Under the pieces are notes generated by a model. The model was given only the letters and a program-made list of their open reading frames with translations, was not told the origin of the DNA and searched no databases. A DNA stretch of 57,606 nt from Saprospiraceae bacterium. Lineage in GTDB: Bacteria; Bacteroidota; Bacteroidia; Chitinophagales; Saprospiraceae. Both the position numbers and the translations under genes were made by a program. Position 1 is the stretch's first letter; each line of letters starts with the position of its first letter. The stretch covers positions 1-57,606 of the forward strand of contig JAIXOO010000443.1 of assembly GCA_027486765.1 (NCBI GenBank), in the 5' to 3' direction. This document shows, piece after piece, positions 25,121 to 33,096 of the stretch.

Positions 25121-27061
25121 CTATTGCTCTTTCCGCCAATACCCCCACAGTATCCGTAAATCTTCCGCCACCCGATAGTCCCGGGCGTACTGCTGATCCA
25201 GTCTATATTGGGTTGAGGGACTTAAAGGTGTCGCATTGGTAATCTCGGCAGGGCTTAAAATCCCAGGCTTAAGTTTGGGCAGGTTTCCTTCAATTTGGCA
25301 ATACCCAATCCAGGTTTTTTGACCGACCAATACTGGCCAGGCGTTTGCCCACAGGCGCTGCTTGTGTTTGGCCAAAAAGATACTGATTGGGAAACTTGGC
25401 AATAACACTATGGCCAATACCAGATCCAATAAACGTTTGTTGCGGCGATTTTCAGGATGGGCGATGTTAAATGAAGCATCTACCCGATACAACTCCCCAT
25501 TGAGGTCTTTATGGCTGCTGCCGATGATGCTGTCACTGTTTTCGGGCAAAATTTTATAGTCGAGCTGTTTGCCCAGTTGTTCCATCGTCTCAATAATCTT
25601 GGCATGGGTCAGGTCTTTACTGCAAAAAATGACCTCGTCCAGATGGAACAATTCGGTCAAAGCGCTTAAGTTCTGCAAATCACCTAGGTAAAGGTGCGTT
25701 TCCACCGGATTTGACGCAGGGGCAATCAGTCCAATCGTTTTTTTACGCGAGCCAATGGCCCGTAAAATGGCCTCAGCTCTCCGGGTTTCTTCAATGGATC
25801 CCACCAAGGCCAGGCGTTTCTCAGCTGGTTCTTCCAAGCTAAAATTGCCCCTGCCTAGGGCACTGATCAAGGCACGTAAGAGTGGAACGGCTACCAGTGC
25901 CCAAATGGTACCCAATACGATCAAAGCCCGCGAGCTGCGGTACACCAGATCCAAAAAACCATAAATTGCAGCAATGGCTACTGCTCCAATCAAAATGCCG
26001 CGCACCAGTTGCCAGAGATTGGTGCGCCGATCGTAAGCTCCGCTAAAAAACAGAGCCAGCAGCCAAATTCCCGTGTACAAAGGCGCATTGAAATACAAAA
26101 AAGAGCTTTCAAAATGTTCTGGGTTGTGAAAATGGTAAATGGCCCAAAATTTTTTTAAAAAACTCAAACCGCCATACAGGGCCAGCGCATCGAGTAGTGG
26201 CCACCAGGCACGACGGAAAAAATTGGACAATAAAGTTATCGTGGCGCGCAGGTAAATTGCCAATTGCAACATCAACACAAAACCTCGGGCATTTCCACCC
26301 TGAAAATGTTTGCGAGCAAACAGGATCATCGCCTGGTAAAAAATGCGCACATAATTGACACTGCCTTTTTTGGTGCTTTCTCCTTTGTAGTGGACGATGC
26401 TGGTGTCGGCCAGGTAATGGTTGCTAAATCCACCTTTTTGGATGCGGTAGGAAAGGTCAATGTCTTCGCCGTACATAAAAAACTGCTCGTCCAGCAGCCC
26501 TACTTTGTCTAAGGCCGCCTTGCGGATGAACATAAAAGCCCCCGAAAGGACATCAATTTCATGGTTTTTATCTTTAGAGAGAAATCCCAGGTGGTAACGA
26601 TTGAACAGGCGTGATTTTGGGAAAAAACGCGACAAGCCGAAGGTTTTACAAAAAGCTACAAAAGGGGAGGGGAAGCCCCGCTTGGATTCGGGCAAAAAAG
26701 CTCCCGAGCCATCGATCATTTTGACCCCCAGCGCACCTGCCTCGGGATGGATTGCCATGAAATCTATACAAACTTGTAAGGTGTTTTCCGCGATAACGGT
26801 ATCTGGATTGAGCAGCAAAATGTACTCGCCTGTAGCTTGGCGAATGGCTTGGTTGTTGGCTTGCGAAAAGCCTACATTGTGCTCATTGGCAATTAAATGT
26901 ACCTCTGGGAATTTCTCTTGTACCATTTGTACCGACCCATCCTTGGAGGCATTGTCAACTACCCAAACCTCGGCCTCCAAACCTTGGGTCGCTCTACGCA
27001 CGGCCAACAAGGCTTGTTCCAGAAAAAATTTGACGTTGTAGTTGACGATAACAATAGTCAT
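25121..27061 (-). CDS. GT2 glycosyltransferase fused to membrane region and sugar-transferase-like domain
   Basis: A protein of 646 residues from ATG 27061 (MTIVIVNYNVKFFLEQAL); the open frame upstream only translates the GGTTCC repeat. Residues 1-260: GT-A family 2 transferase (VVDNASKDGSVQMVQ; NPDT, the DxD-like site; GEDIDLSYRIQKGG). About 265-400: at least four membrane segments (WWPLLDALALYGGLSF, TGIWLLALFFSGAYD, LIGAVAIAAIYGFLDL, LIVLGTIWALVAVPLL). About 420-520: a Rossmann-like domain (KRLALVGSIEETRRAE, VIFCSKDLTHAKII). The end (NKRLLDLVLAIVLLPSFPI, LKPGILSPAEI, YARDYRVAEDLRILW) resembles bacterial polyprenyl-phosphate sugar-1-phosphate transferases but lacks their clear acidic catalytic motif. 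Probably envelope polysaccharide assembly; co-oriented with recR. Confidence 0.82.
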   Translation of the reverse strand: MTIVIVNYNVKFFLEQALLAVRRATQGLEAEVWVVDNASKDGSVQMVQEKFPEVHLIANEHNVGFSQANNQAIRQATGEYILLLNPDTVIAENTLQVCIDFMAIHPEAGALGVKMIDGSGAFLPESKRGFPSPFVAFCKTFGLSRFFPKSRLFNRYHLGFLSKDKNHEIDVLSGAFMFIRKAALDKVGLLDEQFFMYGEDIDLSYRIQKGGFSNHYLADTSIVHYKGESTKKGSVNYVRIFYQAMILFARKHFQGGNARGFVLMLQLAIYLRATITLLSNFFRRAWWPLLDALALYGGLSFLKKFWAIYHFHNPEHFESSFLYFNAPLYTGIWLLALFFSGAYDRRTNLWQLVRGILIGAVAIAAIYGFLDLVYRSSRALIVLGTIWALVAVPLLRALISALGRGNFSLEEPAEKRLALVGSIEETRRAEAILRAIGSRKKTIGLIAPASNPVETHLYLGDLQNLSALTELFHLDEVIFCSKDLTHAKIIETMEQLGKQLDYKILPENSDSIIGSSHKDLNGELYRVDASFNIAHPENRRNKRLLDLVLAIVLLPSFPISIFLAKHKQRLWANAWPVLVGQKTWIGYCQIEGNLPKLKPGILSPAEITNATPLSPSTQYRLDQQYARDYRVAEDLRILWGYWRKEQ

Positions 27062-27068
27062 ATAAACA

Positions 27069-27207
27069 AGGTTCCTGTGTTCCAGGGTTTCAAGTTTCCA
27101 GGGTTCCAGAGTTCCAGGGTTCCAAGGTTCCAGGGTTCCAAAGTTCGGCAACCCAACCCTGGAACCCCGAACCCTGGAACTTTGGAACCTTGGAACCTTG
27201 GAACCTT
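27069..27207. repeat. GGTTCC-family inverted repeat, copy 1
   Basis: The left part (27069-27146) is a run of degenerate direct repeats GGTTCCAGG / GTTCCAAAG; the right part (27154-27207) is its complement (GGAACCTTGGAACCTTGGAA). The turn contains TTCGGCAACCCAACC, shared with copy 3. The element fills the space between the recR stop and the GT2 start. Confidence 0.88.
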
Positions 27208-27212
27208 TTTGA

Positions 27213-27824
27213 TTACTCCTGCCGCTGATACGGCACTCGTGCCACAATCGACCGGCCCAGGGTCAATTCATCCGCATATTCCAGTTCTCCGCCAAAGGAA
27301 ACCCCGCGGGCAATGGTACTGATTTTCAGGTCCAGGTCTTTTAATCGTTTGGAGATGTAAAAAATGGTGGTTTCTCCCTCAATCGTCGGGCTGATGGCCA
27401 TCACCACTTCTTTGGTTTCTCCGGTCGCGAGGCGTTGCTCCAAGGAATCTATGGTCAATTCACCCGGGCCAACCCCTTCCAAAGGCGAAATCACTCCTCC
27501 CAAAACGTGGTACATACCCCGGTATTGCCCCGTATCCTCAATCGCCATCACATCGCGGATGCTCTCCACTACACAAATGACCTGCTGGTCGCGGCGTTGA
27601 TCGCTACAAATGTTGCACAGTTCTTCGTCCGAGAGGTTGTGACATACCTTACAGGACTTGATTTCGCGGCGCATCTTAACAATAGCGTCGCCAAATTGAT
27701 CAACCGTTTCCACTTCGCGGGTGACCAAATGTAAAACCAAGCGCAATGCCGTTTTTTTGCCGATTCCTGGTAGGCTGGCAAAGGCGTTTACGGCCTCTTC
27801 TAGTAGTTTGGATGAAAAGTTCAT
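27213..27824 (-). CDS. recR: Recombination mediator protein RecR
   Basis: A protein of 203 residues, normal length. N-terminal helix-hairpin-helix (FASLPGIGKKTALRLVLHL), a C4 zinc finger (CKVCHNLSDEELCNIC), then a Toprim domain (VICVVESIRDVMAIEDTGQYRGMYHVLGG...ISPLEGVGPGELTI, EVVMAISPTIEGETT) and a C-terminal Walker-B-like segment (TIARGVSFGGELEYAD). RecR acts with RecO/RecF to load RecA on gapped DNA. Divergent from the pyruvate-dehydrogenase E2 gene and upstream, in the same direction, of the GT2 fusion. Confidence 0.97.
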   Translation of the reverse strand: MNFSSKLLEEAVNAFASLPGIGKKTALRLVLHLVTREVETVDQFGDAIVKMRREIKSCKVCHNLSDEELCNICSDQRRDQQVICVVESIRDVMAIEDTGQYRGMYHVLGGVISPLEGVGPGELTIDSLEQRLATGETKEVVMAISPTIEGETTIFYISKRLKDLDLKISTIARGVSFGGELEYADELTLGRSIVARVPYQRQE

Positions 27825-27864
27825 TGGGTAAAGATACGCACTGGATAAATTTTTCTTTGAACAA

Positions 27865-27896
27865 ATTGGTGTACATTGGGTATTACTGTAAATTTG
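27865..27896 (+). promoter_or_regulatory. Bacteroidota-type promoter of the PDH E2 gene
   Basis: ATTG (27865-27868), a 20-bp spacer, then TAAATTTG (27889-27896). Predicted transcription start near 27903, giving a leader of about 38 nt to the ATG at 27941. Confidence 0.55.
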
Positions 27897-27940
27897 GTCG
27901 CGAATTTACTAATTCACTTAAACGACAAAAAGCAAAACCT

Positions 27941-29239
27941 ATGGCTGAAGTCATCCGGATGCCCCGTATGAGCGATACGATGGAAGAGGGCAATATCATT
28001 GGTTGGTTGAAAAAAGAGGGAGACCACGTTGAACCAGGCCAAACCCTGGCAGAAGTGGAGACAGATAAAGCCACTATGGAATTGGATGCTTTTGTAGAAG
28101 GCGTTATCCTACATATAGCGGTTAAAGAAGGCCCCGTGCCTATCGATGGTGTCATCGCCGTCATCGGGCAAGTTGGCGAAGACTGGCAAGCTGTACTAGC
28201 CGCTGCCAATGGTGGAGCTGCTGCTCCGGCTGCCGCCAATGGCCAGCCAAGTACACCTGTAGCTGCTCCGGTTGCTGAGGCCCCAGCCGCTGCGGCAAGC
28301 ACCGAAGACAGTCGCGTCAAAGCCTCACCCCTGGCGAAAAGCATCGCCAAAGAAACGGGAGTAAGCCTGGCACAAGTGACTGGCTCTGGTGATCAGGGCC
28401 GCATTGTCAAAAAAGACGTAGAAGCATTCCTGGAAGGTAAAGGTGCTGCCCCAGCGGTAGTCACACCTACCCCCGCCGCTACACCAACGCCAACGCCTGC
28501 CCCTACGGCCAAAGCTGAAGCACCAACCAGTGCTCCATTTGCATTCAATTCAGGTGGCAACAACTACGAAGAAGTAGGCGTGTCTCAAATGCGCAAGGTG
28601 ATTGCTCGCCGCTTGGGTGAGAGCCTGTTCACCGCGCCGCATTTCTACCTGACCATCGAAATCAACATGGATCGGGCCATCGAAATGCGCAAGCAACTGA
28701 ACGAGGTGTCGCCAGTGAAGTTGTCATTCAATGACCTTGTGGTTAAAGCGGTAGCTGCTTCTTTGACCAAACACCCTGCGATCAACTCTTCCTGGTTGGG
28801 CGATAAAATCCGCTACAACAAGGACATCAATATTGGTGTAGCCGTAGCAGTTGAAGATGGCCTGCTGGTGCCTGTGATTCGGTATGCGAACATGAAAACC
28901 ATGTCCCAAATCAATACCGAGGTGAAAGCGCTGGCCGGTAAAGCCAAAGAACGCAAACTGCAACCGGATGAAATGCAAGGCAATACCTTCACCATTTCTA
29001 ACCTGGGTATGTTTGGCATCGACGAATTTACGGCCATCATCAATCCACCCGATGCCTGTATCCTGGCCGTGGGCGGGATTTTTGAAAAACCAATCGTGAA
29101 AAATGGCGAAATCGTGGTGGGCAACACCATGAAAGTGACCCTTTCATGCGATCACCGGGTTGTGGATGGTGCCACGGGGGCACAGTTCCTACAATCGTTT
29201 AAGGAGATTATGGAGGAGCCGATCAAGCTATTGGTATAA
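27941..29239 (+). CDS. Dihydrolipoamide acetyltransferase, E2 of pyruvate dehydrogenase complex
   Basis: A protein of 432 residues from ATG 27941 (MAEVIRMPRMSDTMEEG); the upstream in-frame region overlaps the promoter and is not coding. One lipoyl domain (1-75) carries lipoyl-Lys43 in ETDKATMELDAF. An Ala/Pro/Thr-rich linker leads to the peripheral subunit-binding domain (about 125-165, KASPLAKSIAKETG...GSGDQGRIVKKDV), a second Pro/Ala linker, and the catalytic acetyltransferase domain (about 205-432) with the active-site SCDHRVVDGATG. It transfers the acetyl group from E1-bound lipoamide to CoA. E1 and E3 genes are not in the window. The PDH (rather than 2-oxoglutarate) assignment follows the MP-x-x-SDTMEEG N-terminus. 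Confidence 0.93.
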   Translation: MAEVIRMPRMSDTMEEGNIIGWLKKEGDHVEPGQTLAEVETDKATMELDAFVEGVILHIAVKEGPVPIDGVIAVIGQVGEDWQAVLAAANGGAAAPAAANGQPSTPVAAPVAEAPAAAASTEDSRVKASPLAKSIAKETGVSLAQVTGSGDQGRIVKKDVEAFLEGKGAAPAVVTPTPAATPTPTPAPTAKAEAPTSAPFAFNSGGNNYEEVGVSQMRKVIARRLGESLFTAPHFYLTIEINMDRAIEMRKQLNEVSPVKLSFNDLVVKAVAASLTKHPAINSSWLGDKIRYNKDINIGVAVAVEDGLLVPVIRYANMKTMSQINTEVKALAGKAKERKLQPDEMQGNTFTISNLGMFGIDEFTAIINPPDACILAVGGIFEKPIVKNGEIVVGNTMKVTLSCDHRVVDGATGAQFLQSFKEIMEEPIKLLV

Positions 29240-29317
29240 TTTCGGATTTGGGATTTCGGATTTCGGTGGTTTCCAAGTCTGGAAAGCTACCGAAATCTGA
29301 AATCCCAAATCCGAAAT
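29239..29317. repeat. GATTTCGG-family inverted repeat, copy 1
   Basis: Arms 29239-29267 and 29289-29317 pair over 29 bp with one mismatch and consist of GGATTT(C/G)GG units; the loop contains TTTCCAAGTCTGGAAAG. The left arm begins on the last base of the E2 stop codon. A relative, with the same loop words, is at 48243-48487. Confidence 0.88.
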
Positions 29318-29341
29318 CATTTTGATGCTGTTTATACTTTT

Positions 29342-29701
29342 ATGAAAAAAACATTGGTACTAGGCGCTTCCGAGAATCCTGCCCGGGTTTCTTATGACGC
29401 CATCCGTAGATTGACGAGCAAAGGCCACGAAGTAGTGGCGGTAGGTTTGCGCGAAGCGACTATTTTTGGCGTGGACATTCAAAAAGGCCAGCCTCAGGCC
29501 GAGGAGATCGATACGATCACCCTTTACCTCAATCCAGAAAGACAAAAAGAATATTACGACTACATCTTAGGCTTGCAGCCGAAACGGATCATTTTTAATC
29601 CAGGGACGGAGAATTTTGAATTGGTCAGATTGGCTAAGGAGAAGGGGATAGAGACGGAGTTTGCGTGTACGCTGGTGATGTTGTCGGTGGGGCAGTACTA
29701 G
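29342..29701 (+). CDS. CoA-binding-domain protein (YccU-like)
   Basis: A protein of 119 residues, the usual size for stand-alone CoA-binding_2 proteins. The Rossmann start KKTLVLGASENPARVSYDAI, then KGHEVVAVGLREATIFGV, EIDTITLYLNPERQKEYYDYIL, RIIFNPGTENFELV and CTLVMLSVGQY match the family. Such proteins bind CoA or related nucleotides; the biological role is unknown. Confidence 0.88.
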   Translation: MKKTLVLGASENPARVSYDAIRRLTSKGHEVVAVGLREATIFGVDIQKGQPQAEEIDTITLYLNPERQKEYYDYILGLQPKRIIFNPGTENFELVRLAKEKGIETEFACTLVMLSVGQY

Positions 29702-29705
29702 AAAT

Positions 29706-30023
29706 ATGGGGATGGATAATAAAAAAGTCAGTAAGAATATAGGCGGTTTAGTCCAATTTGTTAGCGGACTTCTGGCTATTTTTTTTATCTATTCATTGAT
29801 GGAGTATAAAGGCATTTCCCTGCTCTATCCAATCCTGATTTTTTTCACATTTGGAGTGGTCGTAGGTACAATTTCCTTCCGCTTTAGATTAGAAATAGAC
29901 ATGGCCCTCACTTCCGAAGAAAAAAAAGAGTGGGAAGGTCTATATTTTTTTACGAGCCTCTCTTTTGCATTTAGCATGATTGGGTTTGTAGTTCTTGCTA
30001 TCGTAGCAATCATTAATATTTAA
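29706..30023 (+). CDS. Small membrane protein, 105 aa
   Basis: It starts 4 nt after the CoA-binding protein gene, so it is likely co-transcribed. Three membrane segments: about 15-31 (LVQFVSGLLAIFFIYSL), 38-56 (SLLYPILIFFTFGVVVGTI) and 82-103 (FSLAFSMIG...AIVAII region). The loop between the second and third is charged (RFRLEIDMALTSEEKKEWEG). No family recognised. Confidence 0.6.
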   Translation: MGMDNKKVSKNIGGLVQFVSGLLAIFFIYSLMEYKGISLLYPILIFFTFGVVVGTISFRFRLEIDMALTSEEKKEWEGLYFFTSLSFAFSMIGFVVLAIVAIINI

Positions 30024-30048
30024 ATACCGATTTCTGAAATTTGATTTG

Positions 30049-30252
30049 CTACTTCGCCTCTGGCATCCCACAAGCCTCATCCGGCTTCCGGCCACACATC
30101 GAACAAACCTGACCTTCACCTTTCCCGGCATCAAAATTACTGGCACAAGTCCCTCGGAATTCCTTGCCCGTGAACCAATACCGAATGTTGAGCAGCACAA
30201 AAGCGAGTCCAAAAACCGTAAAGGCTGCCAAAAAAGTTTTCAATAGTTCCAT
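30049..30252 (-). CDS. Small Cys-containing membrane protein (NqrM-like)
   Basis: A protein of 67 residues. One N-terminal membrane segment (LLKTFLAAFTVFGLAFVLL) is followed by FRGTCASNF and a cysteine cluster C-S-M-C ... A-C (VCSMCGRKPDEACG). The plan (TM, then G-(T/S)-C, then CxxC and Cys) resembles NqrM/DUF539, which helps insert iron in Na+-NQR, though this protein is shorter and the match is by eye. No nqr gene is in the window. Convergent with the 105-aa membrane protein. Confidence 0.55.
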   Translation of the reverse strand: MELLKTFLAAFTVFGLAFVLLNIRYWFTGKEFRGTCASNFDAGKGEGQVCSMCGRKPDEACGMPEAK

Positions 30253-30341
30253 GCTCCGAAATTTACCTCAATTAAACTTCTCTTCTGCAAATTAGGTTTA
30301 ATTTTGCGCACACTTCCCACTTTTTTTTCAAAAACCACTCC

Positions 30342-31100
30342 ATGCAACACAAACTCGATGCTTTTGCCCGGCTACTCACCATTATGGATGAATTGCGCGA
30401 GCAATGCCCCTGGGATCGCAAACAAACCTTCCAAACCCTCCGCAACCTCACCATCGAGGAAACCTATGAATTGGCCGACGCCATCCTGGAAGAAGACATT
30501 GATGGCATCAAGGAAGAAATTGGCGACTTGATGTTGCACATGGTTTTTTACGCCAAAATTGGCGATGAGCAACAAAGTTTCGACATTGCCGATGCCCTCA
30601 ATGCCATTTGTGACAAACTCATCAAACGCCACCCACACATCTATGGCGACGTGAAAGTCAAAGACGAAGAAGAAGTCAAAAAAAATTGGGAGCAGCTCAA
30701 ATTGCAGGAAGGCAAAAAATCGGTGCTGGCTGGAGTCCCCAAATCCCTGCCCGCCATGGTCAAAGCCTACCGCATGCAGGAAAAAACCAAACAGGTAGGC
30801 TTCGAGTGGGAAAATGCCGGCCAGGTCTGGGACAAGGTAGAGGAAGAAATCCAGGAATTTAAAGAAACCCTGGAACAAAACATGTCCCAGGAAAGGCGTG
30901 AAGAAGAATTTGGCGACATCCTCTTTTCCCTCATCAATTACGCCCGCTTCGTCAAAATTGACCCCGAAACCGCCCTTGAACGCGTCAACATCAAATTCAA
31001 AAAACGTTTTGAATACATCGAAGCCCACGCTCCCAAAGACCTCAACGACATGACCCTGGCCGAAATGGACCTCCTCTGGGAAGCTGCAAAAAGGGTGTAA
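30342..31100 (+). CDS. mazG: Nucleoside triphosphate pyrophosphohydrolase MazG
   Basis: A protein of 252 residues with two MazG repeats. The first (1-110) has CPWDRKQTFQTL and the metal-binding EETYELADAI...EEIGDLMLHMVFYA; the second (about 140-252) has EEEIQEFKE...EEEFGDILFSLINYARF. This matches full-length housekeeping MazG, which hydrolyses NTPs to NMP and PPi. An antisense open frame of 245 codons over this gene is a shadow. A -7-like TAATTTTG lies at 30299-30306 without a TTG partner. Confidence 0.95.
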   Translation: MQHKLDAFARLLTIMDELREQCPWDRKQTFQTLRNLTIEETYELADAILEEDIDGIKEEIGDLMLHMVFYAKIGDEQQSFDIADALNAICDKLIKRHPHIYGDVKVKDEEEVKKNWEQLKLQEGKKSVLAGVPKSLPAMVKAYRMQEKTKQVGFEWENAGQVWDKVEEEIQEFKETLEQNMSQERREEEFGDILFSLINYARFVKIDPETALERVNIKFKKRFEYIEAHAPKDLNDMTLAEMDLLWEAAKRV

Positions 31101-31110
31101 CTCTGCCAAC

Positions 31111-31169
31111 CCACGGATTTATCCGTGGGAGGCCACCCAAAAGTCCCAACCCATGACTTTAGTCGTGGG
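31111..31169. repeat. Two tandem small hairpins with compensatory changes
   Basis: CCCACGGATTTATCCGTGGG (31111-31130) and CCCATGACTTTAGTCGTGGG (31150-31169) share outer CCCA/TGGG and central TTTA but differ in the stem, with pairing kept (one A:C-type position becomes T:G). Both are preceded by AAC. They sit between mazG and bshB1 and could act as terminator or leader structures; neither has a T-run directly after it. Confidence 0.75.
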
Positions 31170-31196
31170 ATTTTGTCTACGACAAAAAAAGCATAT

Positions 31197-31928
31197 ATGA
31201 AAATCGACATCCTTGCCATCGGCGTTCACCCCGATGACGTAGAACTTTCCAGTAGCGGTACCTTGCTCCGCCACATCGCCCAAGGCAAAACCGTAGGCCT
31301 GCTCGACCTGACCCGCGGCGAACTCGGTACCCGAGGCAGCGCCGAGATCCGCACCCGTGAGGCCACCGAATCTGCTCAACTCATGGGCGCAGCCTTCCGC
31401 GTCAACCTGGATATGGCCGACGGTTTTTTCCAATACAACCCCGAAAACATCCAAAAAATCATCCAGGTCATCCGCAGTTGCCAACCGGAGATTGTATTGG
31501 CCAATGCCCTGGACGATCGCCATCCTGACCATGGTCGCGCCGCCAAACTCACCGCCGATGCCTGTTTTTATGCAGGTCTGGCCAAAGTGGCAACCTTTGA
31601 CGAAAAAGGGAACCCTCAGGAACGCTGGCGCCCCAAAGCCGTTTACCACTACATCCAGGATCGCAACATGCAGCCCGATTTTACGGTGGACATCAGCGAT
31701 TTTTTTGAAAAAAAGATGGAGCTGATCCTGACATACCGCTCACAATTTTTCTTGCCCAGTGCCACCGAGTACAGCAAAGAATTGGCTACGCCCATTTCCG
31801 GGGAAGACTTTATGGCCTTCATGCGGGCAAAGGCGAGGTCCTTCGGTCGTGATGCGGGCTTTGAGTATGCTGAGGGGTTCAATGTGGCAAGGACGCCGGG
31901 GGTTTTGGATTTGTTCGATTTGGTGTAA
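31197..31928 (+). CDS. bshB1: Bacillithiol biosynthesis deacetylase BshB1
   Basis: A protein of 243 residues from ATG 31197 (MKIDILAIGVHPDDVELSSSG). PIG-L/LmbE-type zinc deacetylase: HPDD (zinc His and catalytic Asp), DLTRGELGTRGSAEIR, and the second zinc motif DDRHPDHGRA. The TRGELGTRG segment and the length are typical of BshB1, which removes acetyl from GlcNAc-malate in bacillithiol synthesis. bshA and bshC are not in the window; the order mazG-hairpins-bshB1 suggests a loose operon. Confidence 0.93.
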   Translation: MKIDILAIGVHPDDVELSSSGTLLRHIAQGKTVGLLDLTRGELGTRGSAEIRTREATESAQLMGAAFRVNLDMADGFFQYNPENIQKIIQVIRSCQPEIVLANALDDRHPDHGRAAKLTADACFYAGLAKVATFDEKGNPQERWRPKAVYHYIQDRNMQPDFTVDISDFFEKKMELILTYRSQFFLPSATEYSKELATPISGEDFMAFMRAKARSFGRDAGFEYAEGFNVARTPGVLDLFDLV

Positions 31929-31972
31929 GCATTAGTGACACGATTTTTATTGGATTACCAAAGCGTCATTTT

Positions 31973-32073
31973 TTAGCACAAAGGACACCAAGGGGGCACA
32001 AAGGACACAAAGTTAGACGTTGACGACGCTTCGCTCTGTGTCCTTTGTGCCCCCTTGGTGTCCTTTGTGCTAA
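31973..32073. repeat. Perfect 37-bp inverted repeat built of CACAAAGGACAC units
   Basis: Arms 31973-32009 and 32037-32073 are complementary throughout and contain GCACAAAGGACACC followed by AAGGGGGCACAAAGGACAC. The loop is AAAGTTAGACGTTGACGACGCTTCGCTC-like. It lies between bshB1 and the convergent HhH gene. The words resemble those flanking the GxxExxY gene at 56505-57085. Confidence 0.9.
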
Positions 32074-32134
32074 TATGTTGCTTTGGTGATTTTCTGAAAA
32101 ATTGGCGATGATTCTGGCTGAAACCGCTCAAAGT

Positions 32135-33079
32135 TTAAAACTGCACATAAGGCTTCAACTTCTCCAATTTCCCTGCCTCCAGTGCCACCAGCCCCTCCAA
32201 ATCTTCCATTTTCCCAAAAGGCCCGTGTTGATCCTTCCAATTCATAATTGCTTTAGCAGCTTTAAAACCCAGGTAAGGGTGACTGGCCAATTCATTAAAA
32301 CTCGCCTGATTGATCAACAGTGGCTTTAGGGTAGGGGCATTGAGTTGTAAGCAAGGTCGAATCTTTTGATACACCGAATCGGCCAAACCAAAGGTTTCTT
32401 TCACCTGATCAACTTGGTAAAACCCACCCAACTTATCCCTGAATTTGATGATGCGATTGGCGAGTACTTTCCCGATGCCCCGCAGCGATTGCCAGGCAGC
32501 CGTATCGGCGGTGTTTACATCAATGGGGACACAAGCTTGAGCGCCTTTTTTGGTGAATTTTTTATACTCAAAAGAGCTGTAACTGGCTTTTCCGGGTGCG
32601 TCCGCCTCCAAGTCAGACTTTGTCTGGATTTGTAGGTAAGGCTTTGCCTGTTGGTACCAATCTTCCGGCAAACCATAAATTTTCAATACATCCTCCGCTT
32701 TTTTAAAATGGCCACCTTTGGAGGTATACTTGACCCAAATGCTGGCGCTGCGTTTGTTTAAACCCATTTTGAGGAGTTCTTCCAAAGACACCGTGTTGGG
32801 GTCAAAAAGGGAGAAGGAAGCCACGATTTTGGCCTCTTTTGTGGGGTGACTAGTGTTATACTTGTACTTTTTTTGATAGTTATTCCAGCGCTGAGGCTTG
32901 GGCCAATCGGCTTTTGCTTGCACTGGCCTGGGCGCATTTGCTAAAATAGTCAGATCGTAAGGTTTGGAAAAGGCCAGCCATTCGGGCAATACAAAAGCTG
33001 CAATACATAAAATCAGCAGCAAAACGCAGGCTTTGCGTTCGGTTTTGGTGTAGTAAAAGAAGTCGAGGAAATTTTTCAT
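32135..33079 (-). CDS. Membrane-anchored helix-hairpin-helix protein (ComEA-like)
   Basis: A protein of 314 residues. One N-terminal membrane segment (ACVLLLILCIAAFVLPEWLAF), then three helix-hairpin-helix units at about 95-150 (FDPNTVSLEELLKMGLNKRSASIWVKY), 187-240 (VDVNTADTAAWQSLRGIGKVLANRII-type) and 258-312 (INQASFNELASHPYLGFKAAKAIMNWK). HhH units bind DNA backbone; ComEA-type proteins hold incoming DNA outside the cytoplasmic membrane. It is 17 nt downstream of the ComEC-like gene on the same strand, which supports a DNA-uptake role. Confidence 0.85.
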   Translation of the reverse strand: MKNFLDFFYYTKTERKACVLLLILCIAAFVLPEWLAFSKPYDLTILANAPRPVQAKADWPKPQRWNNYQKKYKYNTSHPTKEAKIVASFSLFDPNTVSLEELLKMGLNKRSASIWVKYTSKGGHFKKAEDVLKIYGLPEDWYQQAKPYLQIQTKSDLEADAPGKASYSSFEYKKFTKKGAQACVPIDVNTADTAAWQSLRGIGKVLANRIIKFRDKLGGFYQVDQVKETFGLADSVYQKIRPCLQLNAPTLKPLLINQASFNELASHPYLGFKAAKAIMNWKDQHGPFGKMEDLEGLVALEAGKLEKLKPYVQF

Positions 33080-33096
33080 AGCGTAGTTTTTATGAA

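Noticed and set aside
27062-27247. N-terminal extension of the GT2 fusion protein
   Set aside because: It only translates the GGTTCC repeat (LEPWNPGTLEPW). The ATG at 27061 begins the typical GT2 N-terminus.
30372-31109. 245-codon minus-strand open frame over mazG
   Set aside because: Very phenylalanine/valine-rich translation that mirrors the Glu/Lys-rich MazG sequence; no features of a real protein.
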